This document shows, piece after piece, positions 1 to 7,877 of a DNA stretch of 64,000 nt. Positions within the stretch are counted from its first letter, which is position 1. The number at the start of each line of letters is the position of its first letter. The DNA comes from Allobacillus halotolerans (GTDB lineage Bacteria > Bacillota > Bacilli > Bacillales > Alkalibacillaceae). Position numbers and translations under genes: made by a program. The notes below the pieces were generated by a model, which worked only from the letters and a program-made list of their open reading frames with translations, made no database searches and was not told where the DNA came from. The DNA lies in NCBI RefSeq assembly GCF_028743495.1, contig NZ_CP117968.1, one strand, 5' to 3'.

Positions 1-541
1 TAGCTTATATTCGTCAGCCGGCATTGAAGGCTCAGTCTATTACTTAGTGCATGATATGATCATTAAAGCAGCCCTTTTCTTTCTCGTTGGTGCTTTGGTT
101 GTAGCCGCCGGTACGGACGATCTGCGAAAAATGGGTGGATTAATTACCCGATATCCTGTGCTTGGCTGGCTTTTCTTTATTGGTTCTCTCGTATTGGCAG
201 GTGTACCGCCATTCAGTGGGTTTATTGGAAAGATACTATTATTAAGAGGATCATTAGAACAAGAAGAAATCCTTTTAACCGTAGCAGCCCTAATAACAAG
301 CTTATTGATCCTTTATTCGATGATTCGTATCTTCGTACGTGGTTTTTGGGGAGACACTGTTGAAGGACTTCCAGAAGGACAAAATAAAAAAGTTCGCCAT
401 CTAACCATTCCAGCCGCAGTATTACTTGCGATCAGTATTTTTATTGGAATCGGTGCTGAGTTTATCTATCCTCACGTTGAAACAATTGCTAATATGTTGT
501 TAGATCGAGCAGAATACATTAACGCCGTACTAAGGGAGTAA
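1..541 (+). CDS. mrpD: Na+/H+ antiporter subunit MrpD, 3' part
   Basis: C-terminal part of the MrpD (MnhD) subunit of the multisubunit Na+/H+ antiporter, a membrane protein homologous to the proton-pumping NuoL/M/N subunits. The frame is open from base 2 and reads YYLVHDMIIKAALFFLVGA, the family's conserved transmembrane segment with a membrane-embedded lysine. Further hydrophobic helices follow and the gene ends 5 bases before mrpE. The first ATG (base 47) is internal; the real start lies left of the window. With mrpE, F and G it forms the usual Mrp operon, which expels Na+ in exchange for H+ in salt- or alkali-tolerant bacilli. Confidence 0.93.
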   Translation, partial: SLYSSAGIEGSVYYLVHDMIIKAALFFLVGALVVAAGTDDLRKMGGLITRYPVLGWLFFIGSLVLAGVPPFSGFIGKILLLRGSLEQEEILLTVAALITSLLILYSMIRIFVRGFWGDTVEGLPEGQNKKVRHLTIPAAVLLAISIFIGIGAEFIYPHVETIANMLLDRAEYINAVLRE

Positions 542-546
542 GATTT

Positions 547-1023
547 ATGGCTATTCAAATAATATTCAATTTACTTATTGCAGTTTTATGGATGTTTATG
601 ACAGAGTCTTATACATTCGTCACTTTTCTGATTGGTTATATCATCGGCATTGCTTTATTGTTCTTACTTCGTCGCTTCATACCAGATGCATTCTACTTTA
701 AGCGAGTCTTATTGATGATCAAGTTGATCTTGTTATTTTTAAAAGAATTAATTGGATCGACCTGGCAAATAGCCAAACTTGTATACAAGCCCAAGTTGAA
801 CGTAGAACCCGGGATCTTTGCACTACCGACTGAACTTCGTACGAATTGGGAAATTACGTTGCTTGCCAACTTAATTTCATTGACTCCTGGAACGTTGAGC
901 GTTTCAATTTCTGATGATCATACGACAATCTATATCCACGCGATGGATATGCCGGATATCGAAAAAGAAATTGAAGGTATTAAGGAAACCTTTGAAAAAG
1001 CGATTATGGAGGTGACGAGATAA
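547..1023 (+). CDS. mrpE: Na+/H+ antiporter subunit MrpE
   Basis: 158-aa MrpE subunit, the usual family length. Two or three hydrophobic helices fill the first 75 residues. A soluble C-terminal part follows with the conserved stretch NLISLTPGTLSV and a final amphipathic DMPDIEKEIEGIKETFEKAI helix. The start has a good ribosome site (AGGGAG about 8 bases upstream). Its stop overlaps the mrpF start by one base (TAATG), indicating translational coupling. MrpE is needed for assembly of the full antiporter complex rather than for ion conduction as such; that role is family knowledge. Confidence 0.95.
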   Translation: MAIQIIFNLLIAVLWMFMTESYTFVTFLIGYIIGIALLFLLRRFIPDAFYFKRVLLMIKLILLFLKELIGSTWQIAKLVYKPKLNVEPGIFALPTELRTNWEITLLANLISLTPGTLSVSISDDHTTIYIHAMDMPDIEKEIEGIKETFEKAIMEVTR

Positions 1024-1328
1024 TGTTAGAAGATTTCGGAGGCGAACTATTGGAATGGACAGTGATCGTTTGTCTGGTCGCAGTAGCTTTTTCGGTAGTT
1101 ATCCTATTGATTCGCATTATCATTGGTCCGACAAATGCGGACCGTGCTGTCGCCTTAGATACGATGGGAATCAATTTAATGGCTTTCGCCGGTCTGACAG
1201 CGATCCATCTAGTGACGACAAAACTAAATGATGTTATTTTATTGATTGGAATTTTATTGTTTATCGGTACGATCGCAATTGCGAAATTTATTGAAAAGGG
1301 TGTTATCATTGATCGAAATAATCATTAG
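1023..1328 (+). CDS. mrpF: Na+/H+ antiporter subunit MrpF
   Basis: 101-aa small membrane subunit of the Mrp antiporter. Three hydrophobic segments are visible. The conserved IIGPTNADRAVALDTMGIN motif follows the first helix and is diagnostic of MrpF/MnhF. Ribosome site GGAGGTGA precedes the ATG, which overlaps the mrpE stop. The 3' end overlaps the start of mrpG in another frame, so translation of E, F and G is probably coupled. Confidence 0.95.
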   Translation: MLEDFGGELLEWTVIVCLVAVAFSVVILLIRIIIGPTNADRAVALDTMGINLMAFAGLTAIHLVTTKLNDVILLIGILLFIGTIAIAKFIEKGVIIDRNNH

Positions 1329-1680
1329 TTTATTTTTACTTGTTGGCACCTTTTTCATTTTTTCAGGGTCACTCGGCATACTGCGGTTTCCTGATGTCTA
1401 TACACGACTTCACGCAGCAACGAAAGCTTCTACACTCGGTGTGGCCAGTGTCTTGCTAGCAGCGTTTTTATTTTTGTACGTAGACCACGAAATCATTAGT
1501 GGAAAACTTTTAATTGGGATATGGTTTATTATGCTAACCGCCCCGATTAGTGGACACATGATCTCCAGAGCTGCACATAACGCAGGAGTTAAATTACATG
1601 AAAGTAGCATTCGTGATGAATTACGAGAAGCAAATGAACGAACGGATGCTGAACGACAATCTGAACAGCCAGATTCGTAA
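1309..1680 (+). CDS. mrpG: Na+/H+ antiporter subunit MrpG
   Basis: 123-aa MrpG subunit with three hydrophobic helices and the conserved core GILRFPDVYTRLHAATKAST. I chose the TTG at 1309 because AAAAGGG ends 8 bases upstream and the product then begins IEIIISLFLLVG as family members do. The frame is open further upstream to an ATG at 1246, but that lies deep inside mrpF; a GTG at 1300 has no ribosome site. The hydrophilic tail after residue 95 is charged and poorly conserved. It is the last gene of the operon and is followed by a strong terminator. Confidence 0.93.
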   Translation: MIEIIISLFLLVGTFFIFSGSLGILRFPDVYTRLHAATKASTLGVASVLLAAFLFLYVDHEIISGKLLIGIWFIMLTAPISGHMISRAAHNAGVKLHESSIRDELREANERTDAERQSEQPDS

Positions 1681-1695
1681 AATCTAATCTGAGAC

Positions 1696-1731
1696 AAACT
1701 GTGCTCCAAGTAAAAGGAGCACAGTTTTTTT
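1696..1731 (+). terminator. Intrinsic terminator of the mrp operon
   Basis: Perfect 12-bp stem (1696-1707 with 1716-1727), 8-base loop, then a run of seven T. It lies 15 bases after the mrpG stop and separates mrp from sigK. Confidence 0.93.
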
Positions 1732-1818
1732 ATAGTTTTTAAGGTGGATAGGCACTAATTGAAATTTTCGCCATATAATTGGGGTGTAGGCAAATATCTA
1801 ATCAACAGGAGTGATGTT

Positions 1819-2544
1819 TTGCTTAGTTTCTTAAAACTGCTTTCATTATTCGTGCAGCACCCATACTTTTTTGCCCTTTATATTAAGGGACAAATTTTTC
1901 CTCAACCGCTTTCAAAAGAAGATGAAAAGAAGTATTTGGACCTTTGGCAAAATGGTGATTTGGATGCCCGAAATAAACTAATTGAACATAACTTACGACT
2001 TGTAGCACATATTGCAAAAAAATATGAAAATAATAAAGAGGATCAAGAAGACCTTATTTCCATTGGTACAATCGGTCTCATCAAAGGAGTAGAGAGTTTC
2101 TCACCAGAAAAAGGCACGAAACTAGCAACTTATGTGGCGAGATGTATCGACAATGAAATACTCATGTTCTTACGATCTACGAAAAAGAGCAATAAGGATA
2201 TGTCTCTACAAGACCCGATTGGCAACGATAAAGAAGGAAATGAAATTAGCTTAATTGACATATTACAATCAGACCAACCCGACCTTGCTGATAAAGTTCA
2301 AACAACGATGGAAATTGAAAAAATCTTTCAATATATTCATTTATTAAATCCACGCGAAAAAGAGGTTATTGTCAAAAGATATGGATTGAATAACCAGAAG
2401 GAGTTCACACAGCGAGAGATTTCTCAAGAACTCGGCATTTCACGTAGCTATGTCTCTCGAATCGAAAAACGAGCTTTAATGAAAATGTTTCATGCATTTT
2501 ATCGTGAAAAAGAAAAGGCAAAAAAGCAAAAAAACCCTAAATGA
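1819..2544 (+). CDS. sigK: RNA polymerase sporulation sigma factor, pro-sigma-K
   Basis: 241-aa late mother-cell sigma factor. The hydrophobic N-terminus (LSFLKLLSLFVQHPYFFALYIKG, about 20 residues) is the pro-sequence removed by SpoIVFB, which is encoded in this same window. Region 2 (HNLRLVAHIAKKY, EDLISIGTIGLIKG, FSPEKGTKLATYVARCIDNEI) and the region 4 helix-turn-helix (REISQELGISRSYVSRIEKRAL) are complete. I chose TTG 1819, 7 bases after AGGAG; the frame runs on upstream to 1759 without a better start. The gene is continuous, with no skin-like element splitting it as in B. subtilis. Confidence 0.95.
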   Translation: MLSFLKLLSLFVQHPYFFALYIKGQIFPQPLSKEDEKKYLDLWQNGDLDARNKLIEHNLRLVAHIAKKYENNKEDQEDLISIGTIGLIKGVESFSPEKGTKLATYVARCIDNEILMFLRSTKKSNKDMSLQDPIGNDKEGNEISLIDILQSDQPDLADKVQTTMEIEKIFQYIHLLNPREKEVIVKRYGLNNQKEFTQREISQELGISRSYVSRIEKRALMKMFHAFYREKEKAKKQKNPK

Positions 2545-2726
2545 TATTGACCACTAAGCAAGATCAAAAGTACATTTTCACTGCTTAAAACACGGCTTAC
2601 AAAACTGTTTGATACCCAATTTCCGAAGGTGAGTGACCTGATTACCGACCGAATTCATCGTCCAACAGACTGTTCAGGTAGTGGTCGTATTTCATCCACT
2701 CACCGATATCTTCCTGGAACATAACG

Positions 2727-2774
2727 AAACCCTAGACGGAGATCGATTTATGAATCGATTCCCATCTAGGGTTT
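2727..2774. terminator. Bidirectional hairpin between sigK and mtnN
   Basis: Ten-bp outer stem (2727-2736 with 2765-2774) and a 7-bp inner stem (ATCGATT with AATCGAT). Only three or four T follow on either strand, so it is a weak intrinsic terminator serving convergent sigK and mtnN. The 180 bases between the sigK stop and this hairpin hold no convincing gene. Confidence 0.65.
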
Positions 2775-2778
2775 TAGC

Positions 2779-3465
2779 TTACAGCATATTTAATATGAAC
2801 GTTGCGCTGTTTTCCGCTGCTTTCTCGAGAAATTTTTCAAAACTGACTTCAGACGTTTTTCCGGCAATGTCAGACAATGATCGGATGATTAAAAATGGTG
2901 TTCCATATTGGTAGCAAACTTGTGCAATTGCAGCTGCTTCCATTTCCAATGCTTTCACTTCAGGAAACCGTTCGATAACTTGGCTGACTCTTTCAGCATC
3001 AGACATGAATGAGTCAGCTGTACCAATGATTCCTACTACCTTCTGAAAATCGCCTGTAAGCCGCTCAATCGATTCTTTTGCTCGTTGGACCAACTGGTCA
3101 TCTGAAGTAAATACTTCTGGCATTTGTGGAATTTGCCCGAATTTATAACCAAATGCAGTCGCATCTGCATCGTGGTGAAGAATATTCTCACCAATAACGA
3201 TGTCGCCAACCTCCAAGGTTGGATCCGTTCCACCGGCGCTACCTGTATTTATGACATAGTCAGGCTTAAACCGTTCATGTAAGATGGTGGTCGATAAAGC
3301 TGCATTGACTTTACCGATGCCAGACTGTAATAGAATAATTTCATGATCGCCATAGCTACCTATATTATATTCGCAATTTGCTATAGTCGTTGATGAATGA
3401 ATTGTTATCCGTTCTTTGATTGCTTCCACTTCTTCTTCCATTGCGCCAATAATTGCGTATTTCAT
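2779..3465 (-). CDS. mtnN: 5'-methylthioadenosine/S-adenosylhomocysteine nucleosidase
   Basis: 228-aa nucleosidase (Pfs/MtnN) that hydrolyses the glycosidic bond of methylthioadenosine and S-adenosylhomocysteine to release adenine. It works in methionine salvage and the activated methyl cycle. The N-terminus GAMEEEV carries the family's catalytic Glu12. MEAAAIAQVC (near residue 173) and RSLSDIAG (Asp near 197) are the purine and catalytic motifs. NTGSAGG forms the phosphorylase-fold glycine turn. Ribosome site AAGGAG fixes the start. It follows yrrS by 20 bases in the greA-side operon; the pbpI gene that separates them in B. subtilis is absent. Confidence 0.97.
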   Translation of the reverse strand: MKYAIIGAMEEEVEAIKERITIHSSTTIANCEYNIGSYGDHEIILLQSGIGKVNAALSTTILHERFKPDYVINTGSAGGTDPTLEVGDIVIGENILHHDADATAFGYKFGQIPQMPEVFTSDDQLVQRAKESIERLTGDFQKVVGIIGTADSFMSDAERVSQVIERFPEVKALEMEAAAIAQVCYQYGTPFLIIRSLSDIAGKTSEVSFEKFLEKAAENSATFILNML

Positions 3466-3485
3466 TTTCTATCTCCTTCGTCGAA

Positions 3486-4220
3486 CTATTCAAACCGATG
3501 TTTTTGATCATTTTCTTCTAAAACTTTTACGAGTTGTGGTTGCCATCCTTCATTTTCAACCCACTCTAAGTGGACACGGTATATCTCACCATCTGTTTGA
3601 TTTTCTATCGTCGCTTCTACATAATTCGGATTCCCGTCACTTCCAAACCACCAATAGGTAATATCTTCGGAATTACCGTTGATCGCTGAAGCTGAAGCTT
3701 CTTCCAGTTCTTGACGATCTTGGCTTCCTTTGTCTAAATCAATCGAATGTGGTTCTTCTTGTTCGGTTGGATATGTTGGCCAATCACCTTTAATGACTTG
3801 TATAACATTCTCTTCATCGGATTGCTCAACTTCAATCTCTTCTCCAAAGTTACTGTATTCGCCTGTATTTTCATCTGTTGACTCGTTCGTTTCCTCATCT
3901 GATTTTTCTTGTTCGTCTGTAGACTGGTCTTCGTCGGATGGTGTATCCTCATTACTTTCATCTGTTGACTCATTATTTTCTTCTTCTTGGCCTGATGCTT
4001 CGTTTTGATTCGACTCTCCATCAGATGAATCTTCTAACTCCACACCTTCTTCTGTTTCTTCATCCCCAGCCTCTTCATCACCAGAAAAGAAATATAGCAT
4101 GATCAGCAACAGGATTAAAATCCCTGCTAAGATCAACATGTAATTCATCATTTTTGTTGTTCGTCTTCTTTTCTCAAATCGTTCAGCTCTTGTGTGTTCA
4201 TTTTGATACTCGTCTGCCAT
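3486..4220 (-). CDS. yrrS: YrrS family (DUF1510) membrane-anchored protein
   Basis: 244-aa protein of unknown biochemical function. It has a short basic cytoplasmic N-terminus (RAERFEKRRRTTK), one transmembrane helix (about residues 25-45), a very acidic Glu/Asp/Ser/Thr linker of about 100 residues, and a folded C-terminal DUF1510 domain with the motif ITYWWFGSDGNPNYVEA. I chose the ATG at 4220 because GGAGG sits 8 bases before it; the ATG at 4235 lies upstream of that ribosome site. It lies between greA and mtnN, as yrrS does in B. subtilis. Confidence 0.9.
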   Translation of the reverse strand: MADEYQNEHTRAERFEKRRRTTKMMNYMLILAGILILLLIMLYFFSGDEEAGDEETEEGVELEDSSDGESNQNEASGQEEENNESTDESNEDTPSDEDQSTDEQEKSDEETNESTDENTGEYSNFGEEIEVEQSDEENVIQVIKGDWPTYPTEQEEPHSIDLDKGSQDRQELEEASASAINGNSEDITYWWFGSDGNPNYVEATIENQTDGEIYRVHLEWVENEGWQPQLVKVLEENDQKHRFE

Positions 4221-4270
4221 AACACGGACCTCCACGAAATGGATTTGGTATACAGTTCAATAATATGTAA

Positions 4271-4296
4271 ATGTCCTACACAGCGTTGCGTAGGAC
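4271..4296 (-). terminator. Stem-loop after greA
   Basis: Perfect 8-bp inverted repeat TGTCCTAC/GTAGGACA (4271-4278 with 4289-4296), 18 bases after the greA stop. The T-rich tail is short (TTT AC), so termination is probably partial or the stem protects the greA 3' end. Confidence 0.5.
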
Positions 4297-4314
4297 AATA
4301 CATGGATGATTTGG

Positions 4315-4791
4315 TTATTTTACTTCTGTAATTCGAACTTCTAATTCGCCACCTGGTGTAGCGACGGTCACTTCTTCTCCGACTTTTTTACCGAGTAGGC
4401 TTTGAGCCATTGGAGAATCATTTGAGATTCTACCCTCAAATGGATCAGCTTCTGCACTTCCGACGATTTGATATTCTTCTTCGTCACCATCCGGTAACTC
4501 TACGAATTTAACTGTCTTACCTAGTTGGACAATGTCTGAGACGTTTTCATCGTTTTCGATGATCACTGCATAACGAAGCATCGTCTCAATTTGAGAAATA
4601 CGAGATTCAACAAATGCTTGTTCATCTTTTGCCGAATCGTATTCTGAGTTCTCGGACAAGTCACCAAAATCTCTAGCTATTTTAATACGCTCGACCACTT
4701 CTGGACGACGAACGGTAATTAACTCGTTTAATTCATCTTCTAGTTTCTTTTTCCCTTCCTCTGTCATAAAAAACTGTTTTTCTTCTGCCAT
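4315..4791 (-). CDS. greA: Transcription elongation factor GreA
   Basis: 158-aa factor that enters the secondary channel of RNA polymerase and stimulates cleavage of backtracked RNA. The N-terminal antiparallel coiled coil contains the conserved ERIKIARDFGDLSENSEYD tip with acidic residues. The C-terminal globular domain has ADPFEGRISNDSPMAQSLLG. The ATG at 4791 was chosen because AGAGGTG lies 6 bases upstream; the GTG at 4800 overlaps that site. It follows udk, as in B. subtilis. Confidence 0.97.
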   Translation of the reverse strand: MAEEKQFFMTEEGKKKLEDELNELITVRRPEVVERIKIARDFGDLSENSEYDSAKDEQAFVESRISQIETMLRYAVIIENDENVSDIVQLGKTVKFVELPDGDEEEYQIVGSAEADPFEGRISNDSPMAQSLLGKKVGEEVTVATPGGELEVRITEVK

Positions 4792-4839
4792 TTCTAACAC
4801 CTCTCGTTAATTTCTAATCTGTTTGTTTCTAATCCATTG

Positions 4840-5472
4840 TTATGAATGTTTGTCTTCAATAATACTTTTAATTTTTGTCGTCAGTAAATCAATCGCAACG
4901 TAATTATGGCCACCTTCAGGAATAATGATGTCTGCATATCTCTTCGCTGGTTCGACAAATTGGAGATGCATCGGTCTCACGACATTAACGTATTGGTCGA
5001 TGACTGATTCGATCGATCTTCCACGTTCATTGATGTCCCGCATCATTCGGCGGATAATTCGCAGGTCGGAATCCGTATCAACGAATACTTTAATATCCAT
5101 CATCTCACGTAATCTTTCGTCTTCAAGGACTAAAATTCCTTCTAAAATGATAACATCTTTTGGTTCGACGCTAATTGTTTCGTCAGATCTCGTGTGCATT
5201 TCATAATTATAAACTGGTTTTTCAATCGATTGTCGATTTAAGAGCTTGTTTAAATCTTCCCTTAACAAGTCATTATCGAATGCTAATGGATGATCATAAT
5301 TTGTTTTTAATCTTTCTTCAAATGGTAAGTGTGATTGATCCTTATAATAATAGTCTTGTTCAATCACTAACATGGATGTATCTTTAAATTGATCGTATAT
5401 TGCTCTCGTTACAGTGGTTTTGCCCGAGCCGCTTCCTCCGGCAACGCCAATGATAATTGGTTTCTTACTCAC
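4840..5472 (-). CDS. udk: Uridine kinase
   Basis: 210-aa uridine/cytidine kinase of pyrimidine salvage, phosphorylating uridine or cytidine with ATP or GTP. The P-loop GGSGSGKTTV is at residues 11-20. Family motifs DYYYKDQSHLPFEERL, NYDHPLAFDNDLL and VDTDSDLRIIRRMMRDINERGR follow. Translation starts at GTG 5472, which overlaps the trmR stop by 8 bases. In B. subtilis the U32 peptidase-like genes yrrN and yrrO lie between these two genes; here they are missing. Confidence 0.97.
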   Translation of the reverse strand: MSKKPIIIGVAGGSGSGKTTVTRAIYDQFKDTSMLVIEQDYYYKDQSHLPFEERLKTNYDHPLAFDNDLLREDLNKLLNRQSIEKPVYNYEMHTRSDETISVEPKDVIILEGILVLEDERLREMMDIKVFVDTDSDLRIIRRMMRDINERGRSIESVIDQYVNVVRPMHLQFVEPAKRYADIIIPEGGHNYVAIDLLTTKIKSIIEDKHS

Positions 5473-6130
5473 GGGAATCCGAAGCTCCTTTCTTGTTTGT
5501 CTGTTTGATTGCCAGTGCGATTCCGTCTCCTACTTCTACGATCGTCGTCTCGTAACGTTCATCGTTCATTAACCACTGATTAAAGGAGCTAATTTTGGAA
5601 CCAAGCTTGGATAACCGTCTGGATTCATTATTCTCTCCAGAAACATATCCCTTAAATAATACATTGTCAACTACCAATAAGCCATCTTTTTTTAAGAAAG
5701 GATCTGCGTAGTTTACAAATTCTTTATTTTTTCCTTTGGCTGCATCGATGAAAACTAAATCAAATAGTTCATCTTCTGTACGTCTTTTTAGGAAATCAAG
5801 GGCGTCTTGATGATACGCTTTTATTTGATTTTCGTAGTTCAACGTTTGAATATTTTCGATGGCTTGTTGATACCTAGATTCATCGACTTCCAGGGTTGTT
5901 ACATGAATACTCGGATCTACCTTCGCCATTTGTATGGCAGAATAGCCAATTGCTGTTCCGATCTCAAGTATTTTTTTGGGTCGATGAATTCGAATCAATT
6001 GCTTGATGAATCGGATGCCATCAATTTCCATAATTGGCACCTGATGTTCTTCTGCATATTCTTCAATCTTTTGAAGGTCTGAATCCCATTCTTCATATAA
6101 AGACTGGATATATTTTTGTGAAGCACGCAT
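5465..6130 (-). CDS. trmR: tRNA 5-hydroxyuridine methyltransferase (YrrM family)
   Basis: 221-aa class I SAM-dependent O-methyltransferase of the YrrM/COMT family. The SAM motif is ILEIGTAIGYSAI; VFIDAAKGKN and VVDNVLFKG carry the metal and substrate acids. The B. subtilis orthologue methylates ho5U to mo5U at wobble position 34 of tRNAs. The ATG at 6130 was chosen because GGAGGAAAG directly precedes it; the ATG at 6151 lies before that ribosome site. The hydroxylating partners TrhP1/TrhP2 usually encoded next door are absent, so the hydroxyuridine must come from elsewhere, for example a TrhO-type enzyme outside the window. Confidence 0.9.
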   Translation of the reverse strand: MRASQKYIQSLYEEWDSDLQKIEEYAEEHQVPIMEIDGIRFIKQLIRIHRPKKILEIGTAIGYSAIQMAKVDPSIHVTTLEVDESRYQQAIENIQTLNYENQIKAYHQDALDFLKRRTEDELFDLVFIDAAKGKNKEFVNYADPFLKKDGLLVVDNVLFKGYVSGENNESRRLSKLGSKISSFNQWLMNDERYETTIVEVGDGIALAIKQTNKKGASDSRE

Positions 6131-6178
6131 GACTTTCCTCCAACGGTGCATTATTCTTCAATTTTGCTATTTTATCAT

Positions 6179-6213
6179 AAAAAAAGGTGGGAACGCGAAT
6201 AGCAGGCGCTCCC
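6179..6213 (-). terminator. Terminator after mltG
   Basis: Eight-bp stem with one G-U pair (6206-6213 with 6189-6196) followed on the minus strand by a T-rich tract ending in seven T. It lies between mltG and trmR, so trmR may have its own promoter or depend on read-through. Confidence 0.8.
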
Positions 6214-6227
6214 GATCAATTGATCCA

Positions 6228-7361
6228 TTAATCTTTCGGCGGACGATATTCTTGGATATTTTGCTCATGTTCCGCATAAGTCTCTGCGTAATAAACTTCA
6301 CCTTCATAAGACGCAACGAAATAGAGATATTCATGGTCCTCTGGATTTAATGCCGCTTCCATCGAATTCTTATGGAAATTGGCAATCGGTCCAATCGGTA
6401 ACCCTTGAATATGATAGGTGTTATATGGAGATTCAATCTCCAAATCGGAATACAATACGCGTTCTTTATGTTCACCGTGAGCATATAACGCAGTTGGATC
6501 AGTTTGTAACTTCATGCCCTCTTCTAATCGGTTATAGAATACGCCAGAAATCATTTTACGATCATCCTTACCGACAGCTTCACGCTCGAGCAGGGATGCC
6601 ATCGTAATCGCTTCGTGCACATTGAAGTCCGATGCTTCTATTTGTGTCATAAAAGGTTGTAATTGATTGGATGTTTCGGTCAACATCTTGTTAACAATAT
6701 CTTCAACCGTTAAATTTTCTTGATAGACCGGATACGTAATGGCGAACAAATAACCTTCTAACGGGTATCTGATTTCTTCTTGTAAAATATCTTCTCCAAG
6801 AATTGTCGGATATTGACCGATGAGTGATTGGATATAATCTCGATCTTGCATTTTATCTAAAAACTCATCTTCATCGATCGGCGTCTCTTTACCCAACCGG
6901 GCAGCAATTTGTTCCACTGTGAACCCTTCTGGAATCGTTATCGTATACAATGGATCGACGAGAATCTTTCCTGTTTTTAACGTTTCGGTAATTTCATCAA
7001 GCTTCATATTTTGAGCCAATAAATATTCTCCAGCTTGGAAGCCCGATTCGTTTTTAAACTTCACATACAACCGAAAGATCAAACTATTATTGATGATGTT
7101 ATTTTCTTCAAGGATGCTGGCAATCCCTTCCGTGCTTGTCCCTAACGGAATTTCCACTTCGATAATCTCATTATTATCTGGATCGACTGGACTCAGCCCT
7201 TCGTCTATGTAGTTATAAATAGACAGCCCACCAATGATTAACACGATCACCACGATCAAAAGGATGGTAACAATCCATTTCCGTGCAACCTTTGCTTCAC
7301 CTATTCGCTTTTTCTTTACATCTTTATAGGTTAATTTTGAATCATCATTGGAAGTTGACAT
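6228..7361 (-). CDS. mltG: Endolytic murein transglycosylase MltG
   Basis: 377-aa YceG-like protein that cleaves nascent peptidoglycan strands and so limits glycan length. Cytoplasmic residues 1-29 are followed by one transmembrane helix (about 30-50), a LysM-like subdomain with EIPLGTSTEGIASIL, then the catalytic domain with YPLEGYLFAITY, MASLLEREAV (catalytic Glu near residue 260) and KLQTDPTALYA. Ribosome site GGGGGAAG sets the start. It lies in the alaS-to-greA cluster as yrrL does in B. subtilis, but terminators on both sides make it a separate transcription unit. Confidence 0.95.
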   Translation of the reverse strand: MSTSNDDSKLTYKDVKKKRIGEAKVARKWIVTILLIVVIVLIIGGLSIYNYIDEGLSPVDPDNNEIIEVEIPLGTSTEGIASILEENNIINNSLIFRLYVKFKNESGFQAGEYLLAQNMKLDEITETLKTGKILVDPLYTITIPEGFTVEQIAARLGKETPIDEDEFLDKMQDRDYIQSLIGQYPTILGEDILQEEIRYPLEGYLFAITYPVYQENLTVEDIVNKMLTETSNQLQPFMTQIEASDFNVHEAITMASLLEREAVGKDDRKMISGVFYNRLEEGMKLQTDPTALYAHGEHKERVLYSDLEIESPYNTYHIQGLPIGPIANFHKNSMEAALNPEDHEYLYFVASYEGEVYYAETYAEHEQNIQEYRPPKD

Positions 7362-7387
7362 TTCTCTTCCCCCTATCTACCCGCTTC

Positions 7388-7416
7388 ATTATAAAGTATT
7401 CATGGAATAATTTCTA
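7388..7416 (-). promoter_or_regulatory. Candidate sigma-A promoter of mltG
   Basis: Minus strand: TAGAAA (7416-7411), 17-bp spacer, TATAAT (7393-7388), 27 bases before the mltG ATG. The -10 is perfect and the -35 matches 4 of 6 bases. Confidence 0.45.
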
Positions 7417-7525
7417 TAATTTCAATAGAGATTCCATAAAATTTGTCTAAATATTATTTTTTATGACGAATGTAAACACGTTTTTAGAGGGTGAGATTCA
7501 TTAAAAATCATGTAAGTGGATTTAG

Positions 7526-7560
7526 AAAAAAGCCGCGTCCATCATGGACGCGGCTTTTTT
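7526..7560. terminator. Strong bidirectional terminator after the alaS operon
   Basis: Perfect 9-bp GC-rich stem (7532-7540 with 7546-7554), 5-base loop, flanked by six A and six T, so it works in both directions. It closes the alaS-ireB-ruvX-DUF1292 unit on the minus strand. Confidence 0.95.
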
Positions 7561-7580
7561 GCTAAAACAATGTTACTAAT

Positions 7581-7862
7581 TTACTCTGTATCTTCTTCTT
7601 CTGAGAAAGTCGCGAGCATTTCCTCAACCATTTCCCACTCTTCATCTGTTTCGATTTCAAATAGTGCCATGTCATCTTCATTTTCACCGTTTTCTTCGTA
7701 ACGAAACGCATAAACTTCCACTTCGTCTTCATCCACTTGGTCAGATGGAACAACGACGATATACGATTTTTCTGTTTCATCTACATCAAACGAGAACAAC
7801 ACATCAAATAGATGTTCTTCACCATTTTCGTCTGGAATAATAATTCGTTCTTTCTCTTCCAT
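7581..7862 (-). CDS. yrzB: DUF1292 family protein (YrzB)
   Basis: 93-aa, very acidic cytoplasmic protein of the DUF1292 family. Conserved features are IIPDENGEEHLFDVLFSFDVDETEKSY near the start and YAFRYEENG with an acidic C-terminus. No enzymatic motif is visible and the function is unknown. The ATG at 7862 is 6 bases after AAGGAGTG. It lies 15 bases after ruvX in the alaS-ireB-ruvX-yrzB order conserved across Bacillales, which suggests cotranscription. Confidence 0.9.
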   Translation of the reverse strand: MEEKERIIIPDENGEEHLFDVLFSFDVDETEKSYIVVVPSDQVDEDEVEVYAFRYEENGENEDDMALFEIETDEEWEMVEEMLATFSEEEDTE

Positions 7863-7877
7863 TTTCAACACTCCTTT

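Noticed and set aside
1759..1818. Upstream extension of sigK, and a CATATAAT as a sigma-E -10 at 1772
   Set aside because: The extension has no start signal as good as TTG 1819. The -10-like sequence has no matching -35 at the right distance, so no promoter is called.
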